Below, piece by piece: positions 1-8,288 of a stretch of 64,000 nucleotides of DNA. The translations under genes and the position numbers were made by a program. The notes beneath the pieces were generated by a model. That model saw nothing but the letters and a program-made list of their open reading frames with translations, did no database searches and was not told the origin of the DNA. Numbering within the stretch: the stretch's first letter is position 1; every line of letters starts with the position of its first letter. This DNA is from Streptomyces spiralis (lineage in GTDB: Bacteria > Actinomycetota > Actinomycetes > Streptomycetales > Streptomycetaceae). The stretch spans positions 59,233-123,232 of the forward strand of contig NZ_BNBC01000015.1 in the NCBI RefSeq assembly GCF_014654675.1, given 5' to 3'.

Positions 1-308
1 TCGAACTCCGCGACCGTCTCGCCCTGCTGCGCTCCCGCAAGGCGCTGGTCTGGGGCTTCGGCGCGCCGCTGGGTCTGGCCTTCCTGGTGCCGTTCGTCGC
101 CGTGTTCCTCATGCCGGGCGCGGTCGCGGGCGCCACCCTGCTCGCCCGCGACCTGCTGGACGAGGAGACGGTCGACCGGACCGACGGCGAGACGGGCGAC
201 CGCGACACGGGCGACCACGGCTCGAACCGCGACACGGGCGACGACGGCTCGAACCGCGACGGCGACACGGTCACCCGGGCACCGCAGGCGCCGCGGACCC
301 CGTGGTAG
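1..308 (+). CDS. EI24-domain (CysZ-like) membrane protein, C-terminal end only
   Basis: The reading frame is open from the window edge (codons start at position 3) to a TAG at 306-308, so the start lies outside. The visible part has a basic stretch (LLRSRKALVWGFG), one hydrophobic segment with the LVPFVAVFLMPGAVAGATLL pattern, and a hydrophilic tail of about 45 residues rich in Asp, Gly and Arg with repeats of the type RDTGD-GSN. The hydrophobic pattern followed by a charged tail is what I know from the C-terminus of actinobacterial EI24-domain proteins. The family fold is inferred from this fragment only. The last 38 bases overlap the convergent LysR gene, so the repeat-rich tail may be a lineage-specific extension. 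Confidence 0.6.
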   Translation, partial: ELRDRLALLRSRKALVWGFGAPLGLAFLVPFVAVFLMPGAVAGATLLARDLLDEETVDRTDGETGDRDTGDHGSNRDTGDDGSNRDGDTVTRAPQAPRTPW

Positions 309-1257
309 CCGACGGCACCGCGGCGACCACCCCCTCCCGCAGAACACCGATGAACGCCCGCGCGGCCGGTGACAGCGACCGCCCCCGCACGGTCGCCGCG
401 TACACCGCCCGCGCCGGGGCGTCCTCGTCCCGCAGCGGGACCAGCGCGACGTCGGGCCGTACGGACGCGGCGGCGAGCGCCGGGACCAGGGTCACGCCCA
501 GCCCGGCGGCGACGTAGCCCTGTTTGGCGGTCCACTCGGCGACGACGTGTGCGATGCGCGGGCGGAAGCCGTGGCGCAGCACCGCGTCGAGCAGGGTGCC
601 CTCGGGCCGTGGACTGCCGGAGATCCAGTCCGCGTCGGCGAGTCGGCCGAGGCCGACCGGCCCGGGGTGCCCGGCGAGCGGGTGCCCGGCGGGTACGGCG
701 ACGTAGAGGGGCTCGTCGAGCAGGTGGTGCAGTTCGTACGCCTCCAGCGGGACGGGCCGGGTCGTCGAGACGACCGCCAGGTCCAGGTGGCCGGCGGTCA
801 GCCGGTCCAGCAGGGCCGGGGTGAGGCCCTCCTCGCGGGAGACGCGCACCCCGGGGTGGCGGGCCCGGAAGGCGGCCAGGGCCCAGGGCACCAGCGCCGC
901 GTCGGCCGTGGCGAACGCGCCGAACCGCAGCCGGCCGCCCGCCACGTCACGCAGCGCCGCCAACTCGCGCACGGCGCCGTGCAGCGACCGCGCCACGGCC
1001 TCCGCGTGCGGGACGAGCACCCGGCCGGCCTCCGTGAGCCGCACTCCGCGCGGCAGCCGGTCGAACAGCCGGGCCCCGCCCAGTGCCGACTCCAGTGCGG
1101 AGATCTGCCGGGACACCGCGGACTGGGTCCAGCCCAGTGTCCGCGCGGCCACCGTGAACGACCCGTGCCGGGCCACCTCCAGGAACACCCGCAGCCAGAC
1201 GGTGGGCAGGTCGGGAACGGCGGCGTCACCCGCGGCGCCGTCATGCGTGGTCAGCAT
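271..1257 (-). CDS. LysR-family transcriptional regulator
   Basis: The protein (about 328 residues) has the LysR layout: N-terminal winged helix with the signature VARHGSFTVAARTLGWTQSAVSRQISALESALG, followed by a two-lobed effector-binding domain (GGRLRFGAF, HLDLAVV, PLYVAVPAGHPLAG, YVAAGLGVTLVPALA). Three in-frame ATGs lie at 1275, 1266 and 1257; I take 1257 because the DNA-binding domain begins soon after, but 1266 or 1275 are possible. It is divergent from the oxidoreductase/RidA pair at 1316, and the 58-base gap carries a promoter with an imperfect palindrome, so it probably controls that pair. The effector is unknown. The frame stays open far upstream (to 1980) only as antisense of the oxidoreductase gene. 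Confidence 0.9.
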   Translation of the reverse strand: MLTTHDGAAGDAAVPDLPTVWLRVFLEVARHGSFTVAARTLGWTQSAVSRQISALESALGGARLFDRLPRGVRLTEAGRVLVPHAEAVARSLHGAVRELAALRDVAGGRLRFGAFATADAALVPWALAAFRARHPGVRVSREEGLTPALLDRLTAGHLDLAVVSTTRPVPLEAYELHHLLDEPLYVAVPAGHPLAGHPGPVGLGRLADADWISGSPRPEGTLLDAVLRHGFRPRIAHVVAEWTAKQGYVAAGLGVTLVPALAAASVRPDVALVPLRDEDAPARAVYAATVRGRSLSPAARAFIGVLREGVVAAVPSATTGSAAPAVPG

Positions 1258-1279
1258 GGCAGCCATGCCGGACATTCGC

Positions 1280-1308
1280 TTGTCGCATCCATGGCGCAAA
1301 CCTAGCGT
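1280..1308 (+). promoter_or_regulatory. Promoter of the oxidoreductase/RidA pair, probably leaderless
   Basis: A -35-like TTGTCG (1280-1285) and a -10-like TAGCGT (1303-1308) are 17 bases apart. The first transcribed base would fall at about 1315-1316, exactly on the ATG at 1316, and no Shine-Dalgarno sequence precedes that ATG. The spacer holds an imperfect inverted repeat (TTGTCGC ... GCGCAA, 1280-1300) that could be the LysR site. Transcription start and regulator binding are inferences. Confidence 0.5.
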
Positions 1309-1315
1309 CGACGGC

Positions 1316-2167
1316 ATGCAACAGACCGAGAAGATCGCCTTTCTGGGGCTGGGTCGCATGGGTACTCCCATGGCCCGGCGTCTCCTCGTCGCCGGCCATC
1401 CGGTGACCGTCTGGAACCGTACGGCCGCCAAGGCCGGTCCGCTGGTCGCCGAGGGCGCCGTCCGCGCCGCGTCCCCCGCCGACGCCGTACGCGACGCCGA
1501 CGTGGTGATCACGATGCTCGCGGGGCCGTCCGCGCTCGCCGAGGTCGCCGACGCCGTCCTGCCCGTGCTGCCGGCCGGTGCGCACTGGGTGGAGATGTCC
1601 ACCGTCGGCCCGGACGCGGTACGCGACCTCGCCGCCCGCCTCGGCGACCGGGCGACCCTGGTCGACGCGCCGGTCATGGGCAGCACCGACCGGGCGGCCG
1701 CCGGACGGCTCGGCATCCTCGCGGGCGGCGACCCGGCCGGCGTCGAGCACGTCCTGGCCCACCTCGGCACGATCACCCGCACCGGCCCGACCGGCTCCGG
1801 CGCCGCGCTCAAACTGGTCGTCAACGCCGCCGTGATCAGCGGCGTCGCGCTCGTCGCCGAGGCACTGCGGCTCGCCGACGCGCTCGGCCTCGACGAGGAC
1901 ACCGCGCGCACCGCCCTCGCCGGCGGCCCGCTCGCCGGCGCGGTCGCCCGGGCCTTCGCCGAGGACGCGCACTTCGCCACCGCGCTGGCGGTGAAGGACC
2001 TGGAACTCGCGACCGCGGCCGCCGGACTACCCGCCGTAAAGGCCGTGTTGGCGGGCTACCGGGAGGCCGCCGGGGAGCCGGGACTCGCCGAGGCCGACCT
2101 CGCCCGGGCCGCCGCCCACCTGCGCACCGCGGACCCCGTCACCGCCGTGTCCCGTATCGCCCTGTGA
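1316..2167 (+). CDS. NAD(P)-binding 3-hydroxyisobutyrate dehydrogenase-like oxidoreductase
   Basis: The 283-residue protein begins with the Rossmann fingerprint FLGLGRMGTPMARRLLVAGH and contains the beta-hydroxyacid dehydrogenase pattern around VDAPVMGSTDRAAAGRLGILAGG and the conserved lysine in GAALKLVVNA (substrate-side catalytic Lys in the family). Members reduce or oxidise small 3-hydroxy acids or imines; the substrate here cannot be read from sequence. It is followed after 11 bases by a RidA-family gene, and the two look like one unit under the divergent LysR regulator. RidA proteins remove reactive enamine/imine intermediates, so an amino-acid-derived or imine substrate is a reasonable guess. 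The ATG at 1316 sits at the predicted transcription start. Confidence 0.88.
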   Translation: MQQTEKIAFLGLGRMGTPMARRLLVAGHPVTVWNRTAAKAGPLVAEGAVRAASPADAVRDADVVITMLAGPSALAEVADAVLPVLPAGAHWVEMSTVGPDAVRDLAARLGDRATLVDAPVMGSTDRAAAGRLGILAGGDPAGVEHVLAHLGTITRTGPTGSGAALKLVVNAAVISGVALVAEALRLADALGLDEDTARTALAGGPLAGAVARAFAEDAHFATALAVKDLELATAAAGLPAVKAVLAGYREAAGEPGLAEADLARAAAHLRTADPVTAVSRIAL

Positions 2168-2178
2168 GGAGCAGCGAC

Positions 2179-2586
2179 ATGCAGATCACCCTCGGCAACC
2201 CCGCCGGCGCGCCCCAGCCCCTGAGCCCCTACTACTCCCAGGTCGCCCGCGTCGAACACGCCGACGGAAGCGCCCTGTTGTTCGTCTCCGGCCAGATCGC
2301 CGAGGGCGCCACGCTCGCCGAGCAGAGCCGCGGTGTCTTCGAGACCATCGCCGCGCTCCTCGACGCCCACGGCGCGAGCCTGGCGGACGTGATCAGCATC
2401 CGCACGTATCTGACCGACATCGACAAGCTCGCCGAGTACGGTGCCGTACGGCGGCGGTTCCTCACCGGCACCCCGCCCACCAGCATGACCTTCGAGGTGT
2501 CCCGGCTGTTCCGGCCCGAGGCGCAGATCGAGGTCGAGCTCGTGGCCGCCGTGCCCGCGCGGACCGGGACGACCGCCGGAATGTGA
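2179..2586 (+). CDS. RidA/YjgF-family enamine/imine deaminase-like protein
   Basis: The 135-residue protein has the RidA core: YYSQVARVE, LLFVSGQIAEG, the conserved arginine in ISIRTYLTDI and the C-terminal IEVELVAAV with its conserved Glu. Family members hydrolyse reactive 2-aminoacrylate-type enamines, though many homologues have other roles. I start at ATG 2179 because GAGGAG lies at 2167-2172, seven bases upstream; an in-frame GTG at 2164 would overlap the stop of the preceding gene and has no ribosome site. It is co-oriented and nearly contiguous with the oxidoreductase, so both are probably translated from one mRNA. Confidence 0.88.
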   Translation: MQITLGNPAGAPQPLSPYYSQVARVEHADGSALLFVSGQIAEGATLAEQSRGVFETIAALLDAHGASLADVISIRTYLTDIDKLAEYGAVRRRFLTGTPPTSMTFEVSRLFRPEAQIEVELVAAVPARTGTTAGM

Positions 2587-2802
2587 AGGGTTCGTACGAG
2601 GTTGCGGCCAGACGTTCGATCGGCGGCCGGAACGGCACCCCGGCGATTAGTGTCTGATCCGGGACAAGTCTCCCCACGAGCAGCCCCGGTCCGGGACCTG
2701 ACCCCTGGGCCGGGGCTCGTGGCGTCCTGACCGGATATGGCAGACTCCCGGCCCGAAACGCCGGACCGGACCGGTCCGGTGGCCGTTCAGGGGGAGACGC
2801 AG

Positions 2803-3783
2803 ATGTATCCGGGGCAGCAGCAGCCGGGGCCGTACGGGCAGCAGGGACCGTACGGACAGCAAGGGGCCCAGCAGCAAGGACCGTACCCGCAGGGACCCGG
2901 ACCGTACGGACAGCAGCCGTACCCGCCGCAGGGCGGCTACGGGCAGCCGGGACCGTACCCGCAGCAAGGGCAGCAGCAGGCACCGTACGGGCAGCAGCCG
3001 GGCCAGTACCCGCAGCCCTACGCGCCCCAGCAGCCCTACGTCCCCCAGGCGCCGCAGCAGCCCCAGGCCCCGCTGCAGCGGCTCGGCGAAGGCCATGTGC
3101 GGCTGGACCCGAACCTCACCGCCGACCAGCGGACGCTGGTCCTCGGGATCCAGAAGAAGTCCAAGCTCCTCGCCTACGGCTTCGTGCTCGGCATCCCGCT
3201 CACCTTCGGCGGCGCGCACTACGGCATCACGCGCGCCCCGGCCGGTTTCGGCGCCGCGGCCGTCGGGTTGGCCCTCGTCGCCATGGGCGTCCTCGCGCTG
3301 ACGCAGATGCAGGCCATGAAGCGGCAGTTGCGCCTGATCACCCCGGACGCCTGGCGCTCCCCGGCGGCGCACCTGCCCGGCGCCCGCAAGGCCGCCACAC
3401 TGGCCGCGTACATCAACGGCGTGCTGGTCCTGCTGTCCTTCGCCGCCACCGGCTATCTGCTGGTCAAGGGCGCCGGCTGGGGCGCCTACGGCAACTCCTT
3501 GGGGTTCGGGGCGCTGATGGGAGGCGCGTTCATCCCGTTCGCCATGGGGCTCGGCGCCGCGACGACCATCCCGCAGCTGCTCCAGGTGATCCCGGCCGGC
3601 GCCAAGGTCGGCCGGAGCCTGTACTCGGTCATCCTGGTGCTGGCGGTCACCGTGACCGGCGAGGGCATCAAGGGCGGCGAGGTGCAGCCGACGCTGATCG
3701 GCGGAGCGGTGCTGCTCGTCTGCGCGGGCGCGGTCGCCCTGCTCGGCCGCGCGGCCAAGCGAATGCGCGGCGAGGGCCTCTAG
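2803..3783 (+). CDS. Gln/Pro-rich multi-pass membrane protein of unknown function
   Basis: Roughly the first 95 of 326 residues are a low-complexity region of GPYGQQ, GPYPQ and QPY units, intrinsically disordered by composition. The rest contains about five or six hydrophobic segments (LAYGFVLGIPLTFGGAHYGI, AAAVGLALVAMGVLALT, INGVLVLLSFAATGYLLV, LGFGALMGGAFIPFAMGLG, SVILVLAVTV, GGAVLLVCAGAVALL). I use ATG 2803 because GGGGGAG sits at 2791-2797, six bases away; an in-frame ATG at 2737 would add 22 residues without a ribosome site. I do not recognise a family. Proteins with such proline/glutamine heads and small membrane tails are common in streptomycetes, but this does not give a function. Confidence 0.75.
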   Translation: MYPGQQQPGPYGQQGPYGQQGAQQQGPYPQGPGPYGQQPYPPQGGYGQPGPYPQQGQQQAPYGQQPGQYPQPYAPQQPYVPQAPQQPQAPLQRLGEGHVRLDPNLTADQRTLVLGIQKKSKLLAYGFVLGIPLTFGGAHYGITRAPAGFGAAAVGLALVAMGVLALTQMQAMKRQLRLITPDAWRSPAAHLPGARKAATLAAYINGVLVLLSFAATGYLLVKGAGWGAYGNSLGFGALMGGAFIPFAMGLGAATTIPQLLQVIPAGAKVGRSLYSVILVLAVTVTGEGIKGGEVQPTLIGGAVLLVCAGAVALLGRAAKRMRGEGL

Positions 3784-3784
3784 A

Positions 3785-4762
3785 TCACCGCGCCGAGAAC
3801 CCGTACACCGTCTCCGAGCGGTACACCTCACCCGGACGGAGCACCGTGGTCGGGAAGTCCGGGCGGTTGGGGGAGTCCGGGTGGTGCTGGGTCTCCAGGG
3901 CGATCCCGTCGCCGGGGGCGAACGGCGCCGCGATGTGGTCGGCGGTGTAGAGCTGCATGCCCGGCTCCGTCGTCGCCACCGTCAGGGTGCGGCCCGACGC
4001 CGGGTCGTGGAGCTCGGCGACCTCCTCGGCGGCCCGGGTGACGCCCTTGTCGAGGACGAAGTTGTGGTCGTAGCCGGAGCCGGTCTTGCGGGACTGCCGG
4101 AAGTCGAAGCGGGTCCCCTCCACCTCCGCCGGGGCGCCGGCCGGGATGAGGTGCTCGTCGACGGGGGTGTAGCGGGAGGCGGCGAGCCGCAGTTCGTGGC
4201 CGCCCGCCGCGCCCGAGCCGGCACCGCCGAGGTTCCAGTACGTGTGATTGGTCAGGTTGACCACGGTCGGCGCGTCCGTGACCGCCTCGTAGGCGATGCG
4301 CAGGGCGCCCGAGGAGTCCAGCGTGTACGTCGCCGTGACCTCCAGCCGGCCGGGGAAGCCCTCCTCGCCGTGTGGGCTGACCCGGGTCAGGCGCACTCCG
4401 TGCTCGACGGCGGTGACGTTCCACACCCGCTTGTCGAAGCCGCGCTCGCCGCCGTGCAGCGAGTTGGGGCCGTCGTTGCGCGCGAGCGCGTACGTCCGCT
4501 CGTCCAGCGGGAAGCGGCCGCCGGCGATCCGGTTGGCGTACCGGCCGATCAGGGCGCCGAGGAACGGCTCGGGGTGGGCGAGGTAGCCGTCCAGGTCGGG
4601 GAAGCCCAGCACCACGTCCGCGGTGCGCCCGTCCCGGTCCGGGACCTCCACCGACTGCACGATCCCGCCGTACGACAGCACGCGCACCCGCACGCCGGCC
4701 CGCTGAAGCGTCCAGCGGTGGACCGGGGTGCCGTCGGACAGTGCGCCGAAGAGTTCACTCAT
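3785..4762 (-). CDS. galM: Aldose 1-epimerase (galactose mutarotase family)
   Basis: The 325-residue protein has the mutarotase core: SYGGIVQSVEVPDRDGRTADVVLGF near the N-terminus, LIGRYANRIAGGRFPLD, the signature NSLHGGERGFDKRVW (conserved His), VNLTNHTYWNLGG (second conserved His) and the C-terminal IALETQHHPDSPNRPDFPTTVLRPGE segment that carries the catalytic Glu. It interconverts alpha and beta anomers of hexoses. It is 15 bases downstream of the SGNH hydrolase gene on the same strand, and no clear Shine-Dalgarno precedes its ATG, so translation may be coupled. Pathway placement beyond generic sugar metabolism is not visible. It converges on the membrane protein gene at 3783. Confidence 0.92.
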   Translation of the reverse strand: MSELFGALSDGTPVHRWTLQRAGVRVRVLSYGGIVQSVEVPDRDGRTADVVLGFPDLDGYLAHPEPFLGALIGRYANRIAGGRFPLDERTYALARNDGPNSLHGGERGFDKRVWNVTAVEHGVRLTRVSPHGEEGFPGRLEVTATYTLDSSGALRIAYEAVTDAPTVVNLTNHTYWNLGGAGSGAAGGHELRLAASRYTPVDEHLIPAGAPAEVEGTRFDFRQSRKTGSGYDHNFVLDKGVTRAAEEVAELHDPASGRTLTVATTEPGMQLYTADHIAAPFAPGDGIALETQHHPDSPNRPDFPTTVLRPGEVYRSETVYGFSAR

Positions 4763-4777
4763 GGGGGAAACCCTAGG

Positions 4778-5674
4778 TCACGGGCTCTTGGCGGTGACGG
4801 TGCGGTAGGCGATCTCCGCGAGCCGCGCCTGGCCGTTGCGGCTCGGGTGGAACCAGTCCCAGTGGCTGAGCTGCGCCGTGCCGAACTGGTAGTCGAAGAC
4901 CGCGTTGTGGTCGAAGCGGCAGCGGCGGTCCTTCGCGCACACCTCGGCCAGCACCTTGTTGTAGTCCACCACCCGGGACTGCACCGTCTCGCGTCGCTGC
5001 TTGGCCGCGTCGTCCAGCGCGTCCGCGTCCCCCAGCATCGACGGGCACAGGCCCAGCTTCCAGATCTGCTTGCCGAGCGGGTTGGTCCGCCCCTGCGACC
5101 ACAGCCGCTTCAGGTTCGGCACGCTGGAGACGTACACCTCCGCCTTGGGCAGCGCCTTGCGCAGGGTGCCCATCGCCTTCTGGAAGTCGCGGCGGAAGTC
5201 CGCGACCGAGGTCATCCGGGCGGGGGAGTCGCGGCAGGCGTCATTGGCGCCGACCATCACCGCCACCAGCTCCGGCTTGTTCAGCACCGCCTGGGCCATC
5301 TGGCCGTTCAGATCCGCCACCCGGGCGCCGGTCACCGCGTGGTTCCAGCTTCGCCGGGCCGCACCGGCCGCCCCGAGCAGCCGCACCGCCAGGCTGTTCA
5401 CCGAGGGGTCGCTGCCCGTCGCCCACGACGCCTCCGGGCAGTCCGACAGCACCGCGCACGTGTCGAAGCCACGGGTGATGGAGTCGCCGACCGCGGCGAT
5501 CGAGCCCGGACTGGCGTCCCAGTCCGGTGTCGCCGACGCGGACGGTTTGGCCGCTCTGGCACGGGCGTCACGAGCGGACGCCTTGTCACCGACCACGTCA
5601 CAGCCCGCGGTGACCAGGACGGCCGCCGCCACGACGGCATGAGCGGCCCGCATACGGTGGCTTCGCTTCCGCAT
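4778..5674 (-). CDS. SGNH/GDSL-type hydrolase, probable lipoprotein
   Basis: The 298-residue protein starts with a basic/hydrophobic signal (MRKRSHRMRAAHAVVAAAVLV) and a possible lipobox with Cys25 (TAGC), pointing to a membrane-anchored exported lipoprotein. The hydrolase core shows block I AVGDSIT (nucleophile Ser65), block III VMVGANDAC and block V with DWFHPSRNGQ giving the catalytic Asp-His pair. Members are esterases or lipases; four or more extra cysteines (CAVLSDC, CPSM, CAKDRRC) suggest disulphides outside the membrane. ATG 5674 is preceded by GAGGGG at a 9-base distance; ATG 5653 is a weaker alternative. It lies just upstream of galM. Confidence 0.87.
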   Translation of the reverse strand: MRKRSHRMRAAHAVVAAAVLVTAGCDVVGDKASARDARARAAKPSASATPDWDASPGSIAAVGDSITRGFDTCAVLSDCPEASWATGSDPSVNSLAVRLLGAAGAARRSWNHAVTGARVADLNGQMAQAVLNKPELVAVMVGANDACRDSPARMTSVADFRRDFQKAMGTLRKALPKAEVYVSSVPNLKRLWSQGRTNPLGKQIWKLGLCPSMLGDADALDDAAKQRRETVQSRVVDYNKVLAEVCAKDRRCRFDHNAVFDYQFGTAQLSHWDWFHPSRNGQARLAEIAYRTVTAKSP

Positions 5675-5943
5675 CCTCGTGATCCCCTCGGTCGTCGCGC
5701 GCAACCTCGCGCAGAACTGGCACTCCCCTCCATAAGAACGCGCGAGGGTTCCCGCCCCCACCCGAGGCGACGGCGCACAGCCGTACAAGCGTCCCCCTGG
5801 GTGAATGGGGGCCCCTTCCTGGCACCGGGACCGACGGTACGTCACACTCCTTGCCCCGTCGCACGGTAGCCTCGCCATCAGCAGGGCGGTCGAGTGCCAC
5901 TGCCGCCCGCCCGCACTCTGTCCCGCTCTGCCCGGAGGTCCCG

Positions 5944-6438
5944 GTGACGACACGTGGAGTTCTGTACGTGCACTCCGCGCCGCGCGCGCTGTGCCCGCAC
6001 GTCGAATGGGCCGTCGCCGGGGTGCTCGGTACACGCGTCAGCCTGGACTGGATCCGGCAGCCCGCCGCGCCCGGCACCTGGCGCTCGGAGTTCTCCTGGC
6101 AGGGCGAGGCCGGCACCGCCTCCAAGCTCGCCTCCGCGCTGCGCGGCTGGCACCTGCTGCGCTTCGAGGTCACCGCCGAGCCCTGCGCGACCGCCGAGGG
6201 CGAGCGCTACAGCTGCACCCCCGACCTCGGCATCTTCCACGCCGTCACCGGCATCCACGGCGACATCCTCATCCCCGAGGACCGGCTGCGCGCCGCACTG
6301 ATCCGCTCCCAGCGCGGCGAGAGCGACCTGGAGGCCGAACTGGCCAGGCTCCTGGGCAAGCCCTGGGACGACGAACTGGAGCCGTTCCGCTACGCGGGCG
6401 AGGGTGCCCCGGTGCGCTGGCTGCACCAGGTGGTGTGA
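5944..6438 (+). CDS. DUF3145 family protein
   Basis: The 164-residue protein begins MTTRGVLYVHSAPRALCPHVEWAVAGVLG and continues with FSWQGEAGTASKLASALRGWHLLRFEVTAEP, the pattern of the DUF3145 family that is conserved next to fabF in actinobacteria. I start at GTG 5944 because GGAGG lies at 5934-5938; the frame is open further upstream (ATG 5851) but those residues look like noncoding translation. Its function is unknown. It converges on fabF and the pair share a bidirectional terminator. Confidence 0.88.
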   Translation: MTTRGVLYVHSAPRALCPHVEWAVAGVLGTRVSLDWIRQPAAPGTWRSEFSWQGEAGTASKLASALRGWHLLRFEVTAEPCATAEGERYSCTPDLGIFHAVTGIHGDILIPEDRLRAALIRSQRGESDLEAELARLLGKPWDDELEPFRYAGEGAPVRWLHQVV

Positions 6439-6525
6439 CGGTCTCTCAGACACGGCCCGAGGCCGCCGCAGAGCCGAGCGGGCGCGGCAGAGCCGAGCGG
6501 TCACAGCAGGACCCGGTGGTCACAG

Positions 6526-6563
6526 CGTGAAGGGCCCCCACCGACCGGTGGGGGCCCTTCACG
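6526..6563. terminator. Bidirectional terminator between DUF3145 and fabF
   Basis: A near-perfect inverted repeat (left arm CGTGAAGGGCCCCCACCG, right arm CGGTGGGGGCCCTTCACG with almost no loop) lies between the two convergent stops. The stem is long and very GC-rich, so it should stop transcription from both sides without a U-tract, as is usual in streptomycetes. Confidence 0.85.
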
Positions 6564-6579
6564 CACGTACCGGAGTTCC

Positions 6580-7851
6580 TCAGACGGTCCGGAACGCCAG
6601 CACCACGTTGTGGCCACCGAACCCGAACGAGTCGTTCAGGGCCGCGATGCGGCCCTCGACGGGCAGCTTGCGGGCCTCGCCGCGGACCACGTCCGCGTTC
6701 GCCTCGGCCTCCGGGTCGATGTTCTCGACGTTGATGGTGGGCGGGGCCACCCGGTTGTAGAGGGCCAGCACGGTCGCCACCGACTCCACGCCGCCCGCGC
6801 CACCGAGCAGGTGACCGGTCATCGACTTGGTCGCGGAGACCGCCATGTGGTCGGCGTCGTCGCCGAACACCTTGCGCAGCGCCTTCAGCTCGGCGATGTC
6901 ACCGGCCGGCGTCGACGTGGCGTGCGCGTTGACGTGCACGATCTCGGCCGGGTCCAGGTCGGTGCGGTCCAGCAGGTTCTGCAGGGCGTGCGAGATGCCG
7001 CGGCCCTCCGGCTCCGGCTGCACGATGTCGTGGCTGTCGGCGGAGATGCCCTGGCCGACCGCCTCCGCGTAGACGCGGGCGCCACGCCGGGCGGCGTGCT
7101 CGGCGGACTCCAGGACGAGCACACCGGCGCCCTCGCCGAGGACGAAACCGTCCCGGTCGACGTCGTAGGGGCGCGAGGCGCCCTCGGGGTTCTCGTTGTT
7201 CTTGGACATCGCCATCATGTTGCCGAACGCGGCGATCGGCAGCGGGTGGATCGCCGCCTCCGTACCGCCGGCGACGACCACGTCGGCGCGGCCGGTGCGG
7301 ATCATCTCGATGGCGTAACCGATGGCCTCGGCGCCCGACGCGCAGGCGGAGACCGGGGTGTGCACACCGGCGCGGGCGCCCACGAGCAGACCGACGTTGG
7401 CCGAGGGGCCGTTCGGCATCAGCATCGGCACGGTGTGCGGGGAGACCCGGCGGACGCCCTTGTCCTTCAGCACGTCGTACTGGTCGAGCAGCGTCGTCAC
7501 GCCGCCGATGCCGGAGGCGATCACCGCACCCAGCCGGTCCGGGTCGACGCTTCCGTCCTCGCCGGCCTTACCGGTGAAACCGGCGTCCTTCCAGGCCTCC
7601 TGGGCGGCGATCAGCGCGAACTGCGCCGAGCGGTCCAGACGGCGGGCCTGCGGCCGCGGAATGGTCTCGGTCGGCTCCACGGCGACCGGGGCCGCGATAC
7701 GGACGGCCTGCTCGGCCGCCCACTCCTGGGTCAGAGGCTTGACACCGGACTTGCCGGCGACCAGACCCTCCCAGGTCGAGGCTGCGTCGCCACCCAGCGG
7801 TGTGGTTGCGCCGATACCGGTGACGACCACGGTGCGATTGGTCGAGCTCAC
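6580..7851 (-). CDS. fabF: Beta-ketoacyl-ACP synthase II (FabF)
   Basis: The 423-residue condensing enzyme elongates acyl-ACP with malonyl-ACP in type II fatty acid synthesis. The Cys-His-His triad is visible: Cys170 in TPVSACASGAEA, His310 in VNAHATSTPAGD and His347 in TKSMTGHLLGGAGG, plus the conserved GFGGHN near the C-terminus. The start is GTG 7851 with GGAGAAAG upstream. It is the last gene of fabD-fabH-acpP-fabF and ends at a strong terminator. The acpP-fabF gap (87 bases) contains a modest hairpin (GCCACCGCCGGGTGGC) that may adjust fabF levels relative to acpP. Confidence 0.97.
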   Translation of the reverse strand: MSSTNRTVVVTGIGATTPLGGDAASTWEGLVAGKSGVKPLTQEWAAEQAVRIAAPVAVEPTETIPRPQARRLDRSAQFALIAAQEAWKDAGFTGKAGEDGSVDPDRLGAVIASGIGGVTTLLDQYDVLKDKGVRRVSPHTVPMLMPNGPSANVGLLVGARAGVHTPVSACASGAEAIGYAIEMIRTGRADVVVAGGTEAAIHPLPIAAFGNMMAMSKNNENPEGASRPYDVDRDGFVLGEGAGVLVLESAEHAARRGARVYAEAVGQGISADSHDIVQPEPEGRGISHALQNLLDRTDLDPAEIVHVNAHATSTPAGDIAELKALRKVFGDDADHMAVSATKSMTGHLLGGAGGVESVATVLALYNRVAPPTINVENIDPEAEANADVVRGEARKLPVEGRIAALNDSFGFGGHNVVLAFRTV

Positions 7852-7938
7852 GGGAATTCTTTCTCCAACGGAAACGAGGATTCGTACGGCGCCACCGCCG
7901 GGTGGCGGGGCAGTCAGCCCAAAGCAGTGATCGGTAGA

Positions 7939-8187
7939 TCAGGCCTGGTGCTTGAGGATGTAGTCGGTCGCGTCGCCGACGGTCTTGAGGTTCTTGACGT
8001 CCTCGTCGGGGATCTTGACGTCGAAGCGCTCCTCGGCGGCGACGACGACCTCGACCATGGACAGCGAGTCGACGTCCAGGTCGTCGGTGAAGGACTTGTC
8101 CAGCTGGACGTCCTCGGTGGGGATCCCGGCGATCTCGTTCACGATCTCGGCGAGACCGGCGACGATCTCTTCCTGAGTGGCGGCCAT
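7939..8187 (-). CDS. acpP: Acyl carrier protein of fatty acid synthesis
   Basis: The 82-residue acidic protein carries the phosphopantetheine attachment motif DDLDVDSLSMVEVV with Ser41 as the modified residue, and the helix-III pattern FDVKIPDEDVKNLKTVGDATDYI. It shuttles acyl chains between FabD, FabH and FabF encoded beside it. The ATG at 8187 is preceded by AAGGAG. It sits 101 bases after fabH and 87 bases before fabF in the same direction, in the standard streptomycete order. Confidence 0.97.
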   Translation of the reverse strand: MAATQEEIVAGLAEIVNEIAGIPTEDVQLDKSFTDDLDVDSLSMVEVVVAAEERFDVKIPDEDVKNLKTVGDATDYILKHQA

Positions 8188-8288
8188 GTCGGCGCTCCTT
8201 CGTTGTGTTCCGTAAGGGTGTGGCGCCCGCCGCGGCAGCGGCAGGTGTTGCGGTTGCCGTCCCGGATGCATGATCCGGCACGGAGTGC

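Noticed and set aside
1258..1980. Long N-terminal extension of the LysR protein
   Set aside because: The extra residues are Ser/Ala/Arg-rich antisense of the oxidoreductase gene. LysR proteins begin just before the helix-turn-helix.
3881..5869. 662-codon plus-strand frame across galM and the SGNH gene
   Set aside because: It is the complementary shadow of two well-supported minus-strand genes, with Val/Arg/Gly/His-rich antisense composition.
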